From Oscillospiraceae bacterium (GTDB taxonomy: Bacteria; Bacillota; Clostridia; Oscillospirales; Acutalibacteraceae), in assembly GCA_015066515.1 (NCBI GenBank), contig SVOH01000002.1, forward strand, positions 104,684 through 168,683: 64,000 nt of DNA, read 5' to 3'. How positions within the stretch are numbered: the first letter of the stretch is position 1; every line of letters begins with the position of its first letter. The position numbers were made by a program, and so were the translations under genes. The notes beneath the pieces are model-generated. The model made no database searches. It was given only the letters and a program-made list of their open reading frames with translations, and had not been told where the DNA came from. Below are positions 56,305 to 64,000 of this stretch, piece by piece.

Positions 56305-56667
56305 ATGCGTTTGCAGGAATCGGGCGAGATGTATATTGAGTCCATTTACATTTTAAATAAAAAGATGGGCAACGTTCGCTCAATTGATGTTTGCGAATAT
56401 TTAGGCTATTCAAAGCCAAGTGTTAGCCGTGCTATGAGTCTGCTTAAAAAAGGCGGATTTGTTTTAATGGACAAAGATGGATACCTCACCCTTACCAAAG
56501 ATGGTGTTGAGGTTGCCGAAAAAATGTATCAACGCCACACCGTACTGTCAGAGCTGCTGATAAGACTTGGTGTAAGTGAAGAAACGGCCGTTGAAGACGC
56601 ATGCAAAATCGAGCACCATATAAGCGATGAATCATTTAATGCGATAAAGAAATATGTAGGAAAGTAA
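56305..56667 (+). CDS. DtxR/MntR-family metal-dependent regulator
   Basis: 120 residues from ATG 56305 (behind GGGGTG; a GTG nine bases earlier is possible). Winged helix with SIDVCEYLGYSKPSVSRAMSLL and the dimerisation/metal domain with YQRHTVLSELLIRLGV and EDACKIEHHIS, holding the Cys, Glu and His ligands. The SH3-like C-terminal domain of DtxR is absent, as in MntR. The position opposite feoA with three palindromes points to iron-dependent repression of the transporter. Confidence 0.92.
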   Translation: MRLQESGEMYIESIYILNKKMGNVRSIDVCEYLGYSKPSVSRAMSLLKKGGFVLMDKDGYLTLTKDGVEVAEKMYQRHTVLSELLIRLGVSEETAVEDACKIEHHISDESFNAIKKYVGK

Positions 56668-56671
56668 AGTT

Positions 56672-56699
56672 AAAATCCCACTCAAACGAGTGGGATTTT
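56672..56699. terminator. Bidirectional terminator
   Basis: AAAATCCCACTC and GAGTGGGATTTT pair perfectly around AAAC between the convergent regulator and sigma-factor genes. Confidence 0.92.
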
Positions 56700-56702
56700 G
56701 TT

Positions 56703-58355
56703 TTATTCTTTTTCAACAAGCATCATTACACCCTCTGCGCATAAATCGTTTTCCGGTGTTGTCAAAATGTCTTCTTCTATACACATGTCTATAATTTTTG
56801 ACAACGATCTTGCATTTGCGATTAACTGGTTATATAAAAAATAATCGGCTATTAAATGTTGCGGTATATGTTTTTTTATAAAAATTGACATCTCTTCAGC
56901 AATTTTCTCTTTTATATCTAACATATTATGAAATTTATTAACGATAGTTAAAAATTGGCTGTTGTCTTTTTTATCTAATACAAGAATCTTAGGCTCTATA
57001 ATATCTCCGTCTTTTCGCAAATAACCACATTCTATGCATTTAGCGGCAATTTCTTTTTCGTTTTCAGATAAATCATCAATAGGCAAACCGCCAATGGTTT
57101 TTAACAACAATAGTATTTTTTCATCTGTAGATATATTGTGCCCACAGCGAAAATGTGGCTTTATTCTATCACTATAAATATTAGACATATGAACCGTTTT
57201 ATATCCGCCCACATACGATGAATTTATTCCATCATTACCGTAAAAATCTCTTTCAAAGAAAGTGCCATCGTTTTCCGAATCATAAGCAAATGCAGCCATG
57301 CTATAAGGTCTGTTTGATAGTTGTACATCAGAAAAATATTTCTCTTTAAGCGTTTTTCCTACATCAAACGTTAAATTATAGTACATCAGCACAATCATTG
57401 ACCATAAGATAAATCGGGTATCCGTTTGCTTGCTTAAAAACGGAAGATTTAAAATTTCACCATTATACTTTCTGATATTTTCTTTTAAAATATTGCATAT
57501 TTGCGGTAAATATTTTTCATAAATCTTACTGGCTGCATCATATTCTTCATAATCTATCACTAAAACATTTATCGTATATTTACCGTTATCAAGCTTGCGC
57601 AACATTCCGTATTTTCCGTTTTGCCCGTAACACTGAATTTCCAATTCTTCTTCAACATAAAGCATAGGAATACAAAGTTCGTCAGATAGCTCCTTTGCAG
57701 TTTTCGGTCTTTCTTTACATAGATAGATTAAATTTTGTGATAATGTGCGATTGGCACATTCTGCCGGATTGTTACCGCACGGACTACCCGTACCCGCATA
57801 TTTTAAATTCATCGGCTTTAATGATAAATTTCTTTTATTCATAGCTTCAACCTCACTTCTTACTGTGTTTCTTGCAGAAAACAGACGTTGTTTTACCGTG
57901 GTTTCGCTTATGTCAAGTTTTGCAGATATATCCTTGATTTTCATTTCATCAATATAATACATTACCATAACTTCGCGATAGATTTTTGATAAAAACGCAA
58001 TCTCGGAAAAAATCTTTTTTAACTGTTCACGGTCTGCCGTTTCTTCAATAAGATTGTCAATCTCGTTTTCTTTATTGGCAAACTGTAATTCGGTGTTTTG
58101 TATGCTGATATTATTGGCGATTTTATTTCTTTTTTCGCAGAAGTCGGCATAAACACGGTGAGCAATAGTCCACACAAAGCCATAAAAATTATTGATATCA
58201 CTCTGGCCTTGTATAGCGGATATTACCGCCAAAACTATATCCGAACATAAATCTTCGGCATCAAACGAGGTGTTGCACCTGTGATATGAAAACCGATAAA
58301 TTTTATCAAGAAAATCCTTGTCACCAATAAGTTTTAATATTTCGTCTGTTTTCAT
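56703..58355 (-). CDS. Sigma-70 family (ECF-like) factor with a large C-terminal domain
   Basis: 550 residues. Sigma region 2 at about 15-80 (SFDAEDLCSDIVLAVISAIQ) and region 4 at about 110-165 (MKIKDISAKLDISETTVKQRLFSARN). The remaining about 370 residues begin with a winged-helix-like stretch (KTAKELSDELCIPMLYVEEEL) and continue as a soluble mixed alpha/beta domain I cannot name; no membrane segment. Such long sigma proteins occur in Clostridia and may sense a ligand directly. A CTAACC-N15-CGACTA pair upstream resembles an ECF-type promoter, hinting at self-regulation. Confidence 0.8.
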   Translation of the reverse strand: MKTDEILKLIGDKDFLDKIYRFSYHRCNTSFDAEDLCSDIVLAVISAIQGQSDINNFYGFVWTIAHRVYADFCEKRNKIANNISIQNTELQFANKENEIDNLIEETADREQLKKIFSEIAFLSKIYREVMVMYYIDEMKIKDISAKLDISETTVKQRLFSARNTVRSEVEAMNKRNLSLKPMNLKYAGTGSPCGNNPAECANRTLSQNLIYLCKERPKTAKELSDELCIPMLYVEEELEIQCYGQNGKYGMLRKLDNGKYTINVLVIDYEEYDAASKIYEKYLPQICNILKENIRKYNGEILNLPFLSKQTDTRFILWSMIVLMYYNLTFDVGKTLKEKYFSDVQLSNRPYSMAAFAYDSENDGTFFERDFYGNDGINSSYVGGYKTVHMSNIYSDRIKPHFRCGHNISTDEKILLLLKTIGGLPIDDLSENEKEIAAKCIECGYLRKDGDIIEPKILVLDKKDNSQFLTIVNKFHNMLDIKEKIAEEMSIFIKKHIPQHLIADYFLYNQLIANARSLSKIIDMCIEEDILTTPENDLCAEGVMMLVEKE

Positions 58356-58449
58356 AATTTTTCCTTTGCATCAATCATGAGTGTTGCATCTATATAGTCG
58401 GCAAAATCCGCGGTTGGTTAGGTGGTTTTAATGAAATTATATAAAATTA

Positions 58450-58481
58450 TCGTAGGGACGGGCGTCCTCGACCGTCCGTTA
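58450..58481 (-). repeat. Dispersed palindromic repeat, copy 4 (inverted)
   Basis: Minus strand ACGGACGGTCGAGGACGCCC then GTCCCTACGAT; same ends as the other copies. The gap 58356-58706 has no gene: it holds this repeat, copy 5 and the AGCTAAATT array. Confidence 0.65.
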
Positions 58482-58500
58482 TAAGCGTGTGCAAACCTTG

Positions 58501-58531
58501 GACCGTCGGGGACGCCGGTCCCTACGATGTT
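58501..58531 (+). repeat. Dispersed palindromic repeat, copy 5
   Basis: GGACCGTCGGGGACGCCGGT followed by CCCTACGAT, facing copy 4 only 20 bases away, so the two form a larger inverted pair. Confidence 0.65.
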
Positions 58532-58562
58532 AATTTAAAGTTTAATTTAATTATTTTTACAA

Positions 58563-58732
58563 AGCTAAATTGCCGCCTCGTGCGACAGCGAAATTGCGAG
58601 CACAACTCACAGCTAAATTACACTTCGTGTAGCTAAATTAAATTCGTACTCGGCGTGTTGAAGACACATTTAGCTCTGTTAAGAATTTAGTTGGCCATAG
58701 GTCAATTTAGCTCGCTGAAAGCGAATTTAGCT
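58563..58732. repeat. AGCTAAATT array reaching into the end of argH
   Basis: AGCTAAATT occurs at 58563, 58611 and 58631, and its inverse AATTTAGCT at 58704 and 58724, with variants between. The spacers are small hairpins such as ACACTTCGTGT and TCGCTGAAAGCGA. The last two copies make up the final codons of argH (KLNSLSAS), so the repeat has extended or replaced the 3' end of the gene. Confidence 0.65.
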
Positions 58733-60095
58733 TTTGTGTAACAAACTCAATCTGTTTTTCTACCGACTCTACCGAGGTTCCCCCCTCAGATATGCGGCGT
58801 TTTACGCAGTTTTCAAGGTTTACTGCATCATATAGCTCTTCGTCAAAAAGCTCGCTGAATTGCTTATATTCTTCGAGCGGTAAATCCTCAAGCACAGTCT
58901 TCTTTTGCATACAAAGTGCTACTAATTGACCCGAGATTTTATATGCAGTTCTAAACGGCATACCTTTTTTTACAAGATAGTCAGCAAGGTCGGTAGCGTT
59001 TATAAAGCCCTCGCCTGCCGCTTTTTTCATATTGTCTGTAAGCACGGTCATTGTGGCAATCATTGGTGTAAAGACCTTAAGGCACATTTTTACTGTGTCG
59101 CAAGCATCAAATACACCCTCTTTGTCCTCTTGCATATCCTTGTTGTAAGCAAGCGGCAAGCCCTTAAGTGTGGTAAGCAGACCCAGTAAATCGCCATATA
59201 CCCTACCCGTTTTACCACGTACCAACTCTGCCATATCGGGATTACGTTTTTGCGGCATAATTGACGAGCCGGTTGTGTAATTACTTGAAAGCTCAATAAA
59301 CTTAAATTCCCAGCTTGACCAGAGTATAATCTCCTCTGAAAAACGCGAAAGATGTACCATAATAAGCGATATTGACGACATAAGCTCTACGCAAAAATCA
59401 CGGTCGGAAACGCCGTCAAGTGAATTCATACAAATACCGTCAAAGCCTAATTTCTCAGCTTCAAAACGGCGGTCAGTGTTGTAGGTAGTACCAGCGAGTG
59501 CGCAACAGCCTATAGGTGACATATTCATTCTTTTTTTGCAGTCGGAAAGGCGGTCAATATCACGAAGCAGCATCATAGCATAAGCCATTAAGTGATGACC
59601 AAAGGTTATTGGTTGAGCACGCTGTAGGTGTGTATAACCCGACATAATGCTTGCCTTATGCTCGTTTGCCTTATCACACAAAACCTCTACAAGCGACTTT
59701 AAAAGACTTGTGATTTCCTCTATTTCATCACGCAGATACATTCTTATGTCAAGCGCTACCTGATCGTTACGGCTGCGCGCTGTGTGAAGCTTTTTACCAA
59801 CGTCGCCTATGCGGGCGGTAAGCTCTTGCTCGACAAACATATGTATATCTTCGGCAGTCATATCAAACTGTAATTTGCCGCTTTCGAGGTCGGCAAGTAT
59901 ACCCTCAAGCCCATTAATAATGGTGTCTGCTTCGTCCTCGGCAATAATGCCGCAAAGAGAAAGCATCATAGCGTGAGCCATACTACCCTTTATATCGTGC
60001 GCATACATTCTAGAGTCAAAATGTATAGAAGAATTAAAATCATCGGCAATACTGTCGGTAACACCGTCGGTAACGCCTGTCCACATTTTTGCCAT
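58707..60095 (-). CDS. argH: Argininosuccinate lyase
   Basis: 462 residues behind GAGG. Signature GSSIMPQKRNPDMAELVRGK at about 275-295 with the catalytic Ser, plus HTARSRNDQVALD and SGYTHLQRAQPITFGHH, all standard. It splits argininosuccinate into arginine and fumarate. argG is not in the window. The last about 10 residues (QKLNSLSAS) come from the AGCTAAATT repeat array and differ in origin from the core; the fold should not depend on them. Confidence 0.96.
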   Translation of the reverse strand: MAKMWTGVTDGVTDSIADDFNSSIHFDSRMYAHDIKGSMAHAMMLSLCGIIAEDEADTIINGLEGILADLESGKLQFDMTAEDIHMFVEQELTARIGDVGKKLHTARSRNDQVALDIRMYLRDEIEEITSLLKSLVEVLCDKANEHKASIMSGYTHLQRAQPITFGHHLMAYAMMLLRDIDRLSDCKKRMNMSPIGCCALAGTTYNTDRRFEAEKLGFDGICMNSLDGVSDRDFCVELMSSISLIMVHLSRFSEEIILWSSWEFKFIELSSNYTTGSSIMPQKRNPDMAELVRGKTGRVYGDLLGLLTTLKGLPLAYNKDMQEDKEGVFDACDTVKMCLKVFTPMIATMTVLTDNMKKAAGEGFINATDLADYLVKKGMPFRTAYKISGQLVALCMQKKTVLEDLPLEEYKQFSELFDEELYDAVNLENCVKRRISEGGTSVESVEKQIEFVTQKLNSLSAS

Positions 60096-60177
60096 TTGTA
60101 AAAACCTCGTTTGTTTTAAGTATTTACATATTATATATAATGTATTTTAACTTGTCAAGGCTTTGGAATAAATATGC

Positions 60178-60205
60178 AAAAATCCGTGCATAATATGCAC
60201 GGATT
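60178..60205 (-). terminator. Terminator of the dehydrogenase gene
   Basis: ATCCGTGCAT and ATGCACGGAT pair around AAT, with A-tract on the left giving T's on the minus strand. Confidence 0.85.
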
Positions 60206-60210
60206 TTCTT

Positions 60211-61239
60211 TTAAAAACATTTACCAAGTCTTTGTGCTTTACAATTAGTGGTATTGCCACAGTGATAGCAAAGTTCGTTTTGGCTACAACCGTTTTCTAA
60301 TATTTCTTTTATATTGCTAATTGTAGTTTCTGCTATGTTGCCAAGCGCCTCTTCGGTTAAAAATGCTTGATGCGAGGTTACGATAACATTAGGCATCGAA
60401 ATAAGGCGCGCCAGGGTATCGTCATCTACAATATGCCCCGAAAAGTCCTCAAAGAAAATGTCCGATTCTTCCTCATATACGTCAAGGCAAGCGGCACCTA
60501 TTTTACGCGACTTTATGCCTTCAAGCAAAGCATCGGCATCAATTAGCGCACCACGCGAGGTGTTAAGAATAACAACACCTTTTTTCATTTTATTAATAGA
60601 TTTTTCATCTATTATATGATGTGTTTCGGCCGTAAGCGGACAGTGTAATGATATAATATCACTCTCGGCAAAAAGGCGGTCAAGCTCTACATACTCGCAA
60701 GGCGTATTTTCGGTTGGAAATTTATCGTAGGCTAATACCTTCATACCAAAGCCACGACAAATGTCTATAAACACACGGCCAATTTTACCCGTGCCTATTA
60801 CGCCCACAGTTTTACCGTAAAGGTCAAAGCCCGTAAGGCCCGAAAGACTAAAATTAAAATCCTTGGTGCGAATATATGCCTTGTGTATGCGGCGGATTGA
60901 GGTAAGCAGCATAGCCATAGTATGCTCTGCCACCGCATAAGGCGAATAGGCAGGCACGTGTACCACGTGGATTTTGCCATAAGCGTGCTTTACGTCGACG
61001 TTGTTATAGCCCGCGCAACGAAGTGCTAACACCTTTACACCCAAATCATATAGCTTGTCAATTACTGCAGCATCTGCAGTATCATTTACAAATATGCATA
61101 CTACGTCACAACCGCGAGCCAAGTCTGCAGTATCAATGTTAAGCTTTGTTTCAAAAAACTTGAACTTTAAATCATCGCTTGCATATTGCTCAAACGACTG
61201 CTTATCATAAGGTTTTGTATCAAAAAAAGCGATTTTCAT
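60211..61239 (-). CDS. D-lactate dehydrogenase-like 2-hydroxyacid dehydrogenase
   Basis: 342 residues behind TAGGAG. The Rossmann NAD site is GVIGTGKIGRVFIDICRGFG; LRCAGYNNVD, HCPLTAETHHIID, NTSRGALIDADAL and the catalytic His in TSHQAFLTEEA fit the D-LDH branch. It reduces pyruvate to D-lactate or a related oxoacid with NADH. An unusual C-terminal tail of about 25 residues carries five Cys (CSQNELCYHCGNTTNC...KCF) after the normal end of the family. uvrC ends eight bases upstream of its start. Confidence 0.88.
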   Translation of the reverse strand: MKIAFFDTKPYDKQSFEQYASDDLKFKFFETKLNIDTADLARGCDVVCIFVNDTADAAVIDKLYDLGVKVLALRCAGYNNVDVKHAYGKIHVVHVPAYSPYAVAEHTMAMLLTSIRRIHKAYIRTKDFNFSLSGLTGFDLYGKTVGVIGTGKIGRVFIDICRGFGMKVLAYDKFPTENTPCEYVELDRLFAESDIISLHCPLTAETHHIIDEKSINKMKKGVVILNTSRGALIDADALLEGIKSRKIGAACLDVYEEESDIFFEDFSGHIVDDDTLARLISMPNVIVTSHQAFLTEEALGNIAETTISNIKEILENGCSQNELCYHCGNTTNCKAQRLGKCF

Positions 61240-61247
61240 ATTTTCTC

Positions 61248-63062
61248 CTAATTATTAAATTCACTGTATATTTTTTCCGCCAAAGAGTGATTTATGCCTG
61301 CAACCACAGACAGTTCTTCTACACTAGCCTCTCTTATGGCTTTCATTGTTTTAAAATGCTTTAGCAATGCCTTGGCTTTGGCTTCGCCTATACCGTCGAT
61401 TGCTAAAAGCTCAGAGCTTAGCATTTTTTTGCTTCTACGCTTTTTGTGGTAGCCTATTGCAAAGCGGTGAACTTCGTCCTGAATAGTTGTCACAAGTCGG
61501 TATGCCGATTCGTTTGCCTTTATAGAAATATCTCCGCCATTTGTGGTTATAGCGCGTGTTCGGTGCTTTGAGTCCTTTACCATACCAAAAAGCGGCACAT
61601 TGATATTATGCTTTTTAAGTATTTGCTCTACTGCCGAAATTTGTCCTTTTCCGCCGTCAAGTAATATAAGGTCGGGCAATGTGGCAAAGCCCTCGTTCTC
61701 TTGATTTTCATACTCGGTAAAGCGACGGTCAAGCACCTCGGCCATAGAACGATAGTCGTCTTGTCCCACAAAGCTTTTTATCTTGAACATACGGTAATGC
61801 GGCTTATATGGTTTGCCGTCGCGAAACACAACCATACCGGCAACATTCTCGTCACCTGCGGTGTTGGAAATGTCGTAAGATTCGATAATACGCGGTGCTG
61901 CCGACAGTCCCAAAAGCCGTGCAAGCTCATTAAGCGCCGACATTTCGCGGCCTTGTAACTCGGTCTTTTGCGCCAAATTATCGGCAGCATTATTGCGACA
62001 CATATTAACAAGGTCCTTTTGTTCCCCGCGTTGTGGCAAAAGTATTTCTGCCTTTTTGCCCGACCTTTCACAAAGCCATTGTTCAAGCAATTCTTTAGAC
62101 TCTATTTCACTATCAATTAGTATGCGCGGTGGAATTTCTCCCCCATCGTAATACTGGGTTAAAAACTGACTATACAGGTCATTTTTGTCGGTAAAGGTAT
62201 CGATTATAAAATGCTTTTTGTCGGTAAGCTTATTGTTTCTAAAAACTAAAACCGCTATACACGCCACGTCACCAAGTACTGCTGACGCAAAAACGTCTTG
62301 ATTTTTGTAGGTGCACATTACAACCTTTTGACTGTCGTTTAACTTCTTTATTGCATTTATACGGTCGCGAAGCTTTGCAGCATATTCAAAATCAAGCTTT
62401 TCTGCCGCACAAAGCATATTTTGCTCTAATATTTTTACAATATCGTCGCCACTATTTTTAATAAACGAAATCGCGGAATCGACGGTTTCGTTATATTGCT
62501 CGGCAGAAATATTAGCGCGACACGGCGCTTCACAAAGCCCTATATGAAAATTGAGGCACGGCTTTGAATACTTATCAAAGCTTCGGTTACAGTCGGGCAG
62601 TTTAAATATTTTACGCACTTCAGCTACAGTGTCTTTGACAACAGCCGACGAATAATACGGACCTATATATTCAGCCGACTTATCGTCAAGCTGCATACTT
62701 GTGGTAATTTTGCGCCATTTATCGCCCGTAATTTTTATATAGTGATAGCCCTTATCGTCCTTAAGCAGAATATTATATTTAGGCTGATTTTGCTTGATAA
62801 GTGAGTTTTCTAGTATAAGCGCCTCAAACTCGCTATCACAAAGCACGTATTCAAAATGGTCAACAAGGCTCACCATTTTACGAACCTTTTCGGTGTGCCC
62901 ACTGCCCGCGCCAAAATATTGTGTTACACGGTTTTTAAGTGACTTTGCCTTGCCGATATATATAATGTTATCGTTTTTGTCCTTCATTATATATACTCCG
63001 GGAGTAAGAGGTAGGCGGTTAGCCTTAGCCTTTAGCTCTCGCAGTTTTGTGTTTTCGCTCAT
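61248..63062 (-). CDS. uvrC: Excinuclease ABC subunit C
   Basis: 604 residues from ATG 63062 behind TAGGTGATGG. GIY-YIG domain (PGVYIMKDKNDNIIYIGKAKS), Cys cluster (CNRSF...CLNFHIGLCEAPC), UVR motif at about 200-235, the RNase H-like endonuclease domain with ESYDISNTAGDENVAGMVVF and LPDLILLDGGKGQ, and C-terminal helix-hairpin-helix (LLAIDGIGEAKAKALLKHF). It makes both incisions in nucleotide excision repair. Confidence 0.97.
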   Translation of the reverse strand: MSENTKLRELKAKANRLPLTPGVYIMKDKNDNIIYIGKAKSLKNRVTQYFGAGSGHTEKVRKMVSLVDHFEYVLCDSEFEALILENSLIKQNQPKYNILLKDDKGYHYIKITGDKWRKITTSMQLDDKSAEYIGPYYSSAVVKDTVAEVRKIFKLPDCNRSFDKYSKPCLNFHIGLCEAPCRANISAEQYNETVDSAISFIKNSGDDIVKILEQNMLCAAEKLDFEYAAKLRDRINAIKKLNDSQKVVMCTYKNQDVFASAVLGDVACIAVLVFRNNKLTDKKHFIIDTFTDKNDLYSQFLTQYYDGGEIPPRILIDSEIESKELLEQWLCERSGKKAEILLPQRGEQKDLVNMCRNNAADNLAQKTELQGREMSALNELARLLGLSAAPRIIESYDISNTAGDENVAGMVVFRDGKPYKPHYRMFKIKSFVGQDDYRSMAEVLDRRFTEYENQENEGFATLPDLILLDGGKGQISAVEQILKKHNINVPLFGMVKDSKHRTRAITTNGGDISIKANESAYRLVTTIQDEVHRFAIGYHKKRRSKKMLSSELLAIDGIGEAKAKALLKHFKTMKAIREASVEELSVVAGINHSLAEKIYSEFNN

Positions 63063-63090
63063 ACCATCACCTACTTTCAATTATATTATA

Positions 63091-63126
63091 CAAAAAAATC
63101 GCGCCGATAGCAATAACTATCGGCGC
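63091..63126 (-). terminator. Terminator of rpsT
   Basis: GCGCCGATAG and CTATCGGCGC pair around CAATAA; the minus strand continues GATTTTTTTG. Confidence 0.9.
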
Positions 63127-63162
63127 AATATTATTCTTTGCAAAAAATAATATGTTTTTTAA

Positions 63163-63423
63163 TTACGCATTTGCGTTAAGCTTTGAAACAAGAGCTGACT
63201 TCTTTCTTGCAGCGTTATTCTTGTGAAGAATACCCTTGCCTGCAGCCTGATCAATTTTAGATACAGCAACCTTTACAGCCTCAGCAGCTTCAGGAGCCTT
63301 AGCATCGATAGCGGCATTTGCCTTTTTGATAGATGTTCTGAGTGCAGAACGGCAAGCCTTATTTCTTTCAGCGTTAGCAGCACTTACTAAAACGCGCTTC
63401 TTAGCAGATTTAATATTAGGCAT
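63163..63423 (-). CDS. rpsT: 30S ribosomal protein S20
   Basis: 86 residues behind GAGGAGGTG. Starts MPNIKSAKKRVLVSAANAER and is Lys/Ala-rich throughout with a GILHKNNAARKKSALVSKL end, as in S20, a primary 16S rRNA-binding protein. Promoter and terminator are its own. It is divergent from sigG, an arrangement common in spore-forming Firmicutes. Confidence 0.97.
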   Translation of the reverse strand: MPNIKSAKKRVLVSAANAERNKACRSALRTSIKKANAAIDAKAPEAAEAVKVAVSKIDQAAGKGILHKNNAARKKSALVSKLNANA

Positions 63424-63459
63424 CGTGACACCTCCTCATAGTTTTTCACAGTATCAAGT

Positions 63460-63488
63460 ATGATAACACAACTGCGACGAAAAATCAA
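63460..63488 (-). promoter_or_regulatory. Sigma-A promoter of rpsT
   Basis: Minus strand TTGATT (63483-63488), 17 bases, TATCAT (63460-63465). Confidence 0.7.
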
Positions 63489-63622
63489 GTGTTTTTTTAA
63501 AATATTAGCAAATATAAAAATGCAAGCCTTTTTTGTCGAAAAGAAAAATATTTTTATCGGTTTTTTATACGTGTGTGCGGCAATACTCTCTTTGTAAACA
63601 CATTACGAAGGGGCGAACAATT

Positions 63623-63920
63623 ATGTATGGTAACAAGGTTGAAATTTGTGGTGTTGACACCTCTACCCTACCCGTTATGAAGGAAAAAGAAAAGGAGCGA
63701 TTATTAAAAGAGGTTAAAAAAGGCAGTAAATCTGCACGTGACGAGCTTATAAACGGCAATTTGCGGTTGGTACTAAGCGTTGTACAGCGATTCTCTAATC
63801 GCGGTGAGAATCCCGACGATTTATTTCAGGTCGGGTGCATAGGACTTATAAAGTCTATCGACAATTTTGACATCACACAAAATGTTCGTTTTTCTACCTA
63901 TGCGGTGCCAATGGTTATAG
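63623..63920 (+). pseudogene. sigG: Sporulation sigma factor SigG, 5' part, interrupted
   Basis: From ATG 63623 behind AAGGGG the frame reads MYGNKVEICGVDTSTLPVMK, then NGNLRLVLSVVQRFSNRGEN and DDLFQVGCIGLIKSIDNFDI, unmistakably SigG, the late forespore sigma factor. Through residue 99 (FSTYAVPMVI) it follows the family; the next expected residues are GEIRRYLRDN, but the sequence gives ECRNPRKDFESYDQ, which is not sigma-like. The break is at about base 63920, in conserved region 2. The frame remains open to the window edge in name only. It is an insertion, a rearrangement or an assembly join. Confidence 0.8.
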
Positions 63921-63953
63921 AGTGTCGAAATCCACGAAAGGATTTTGAAAGCT

Positions 63954-64000
63954 ATGACCAGAAAAACCGCATTATTACAGGCAATTTCGCAACTCTCAGG
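63954..64000 (+). CDS. Possible start of an inserted gene (runs off window)
   Basis: Thirty-four bases after sigG departs from its family, an ATG follows a GAAAGGAT site and reads MTRKTALLQAISQLS to the window edge. Only 15 codons are visible, too few to assign; the opening is of a kind seen in small phage or integrative-element proteins. It could equally be a chance frame. Confidence 0.3.
   Translation, partial: MTRKTALLQAISQLS

Noticed and set aside
58563..58732. CRISPR array
   Set aside because: The AGCTAAATT units are only nine bases, occur in both orientations and have irregular spacers; no cas genes are nearby. No CRISPR array was seen anywhere in the window.

Overview
The window looks like a chromosomal segment of a low-GC, spore-forming member of the Clostridia (Bacillota), probably close to the gut or rumen Oscillospirales. 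Evidence: strong TTGACA/TATAAT promoters and Shine-Dalgarno sites, sporulation genes (yunB, a sipL-like SPOCS/LysM gene, the start of sigG), a dockerin-bearing secreted protein, several polysaccharide-degrading enzymes, ribosomal protein S21 and FeoAB. This placement is inferred from gene content only; I see no rRNA.

Layout. 1-2.4 kb: minus-strand operon of a CapA-like phosphoesterase, an HPr-kinase-like P-loop protein and a copper ATPase that runs off the window. 2.5-4.5 kb: a PRPP-transferase-like protein with rhaA. 4.5-5.8 kb: a secreted DUF5067-like protein and a membrane protein, divergent from a tiny XRE regulator with a 20-bp palindromic operator between them. 5.8-15.1 kb: CE15-like esterase, PAP2 phosphatase, PRTase, HIT, MBL-fold, alaS, YwaF-like protein, phosphoglucomutase and a solitary MazF. 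15.4-17.8 kb: a four-gene unit of unknown function headed by a Mor-like DNA-binding protein. 18.0-19.8 kb: an ECF sigma factor fused through one membrane segment to an extracellular leucine-rich domain. 21.2-29.3 kb: glycan genes (GH20-like, GH2 mannosidase, HAD/beta-PGM-like, two paralogous GH39-like lipoproteins). 29.3-39.7 kb: housekeeping genes (nfo-like, yqeG, rpsU, ligA, yunB, hlyIII, dut, tRNA-Leu) around a large cohesin-plus-dockerin protein and a lipoprotein tyrosine phosphatase.

39.7-43.6 kb is grpE-dnaK-dnaJ, without hrcA and without a CIRCE element but with two CtsR-like direct-repeat sites around its promoter. A 3.4-kb mobile element of different base composition (serine recombinase, small accessory genes, a histidine-kinase fragment) sits at 43.6-47.1 kb, apparently inside the bidirectional terminator between dnaJ and a capD-like gene. 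47.1-53.4 kb holds the capD-like dehydratase, the sipL-like gene, a lipoprotein, a 50-residue membrane protein and cardiolipin synthase. 53.6-56.7 kb is an iron-uptake unit (Cys-rich protein, feoB, feoA) divergent from a short DtxR-type regulator; three copies of a GTTAG-N6-CTAAC palindrome lie at the promoter and before feoB. 56.7-63.4 kb carries a second sigma factor with a long soluble C-terminal domain, argH, a D-lactate-dehydrogenase-like gene, uvrC and rpsT.

At the right edge sigG reads normally for 99 codons, then departs abruptly from the family sequence, and a new small reading frame begins about 34 bases later; this may be an intervening element inside sigG or an assembly junction. 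Several intergenic gaps hold short palindromic repeats, including at least five copies of a CGGA...TCCCTACRA element and two copies of a composite element with AT-rich ends and two 3-nt-loop hairpins.
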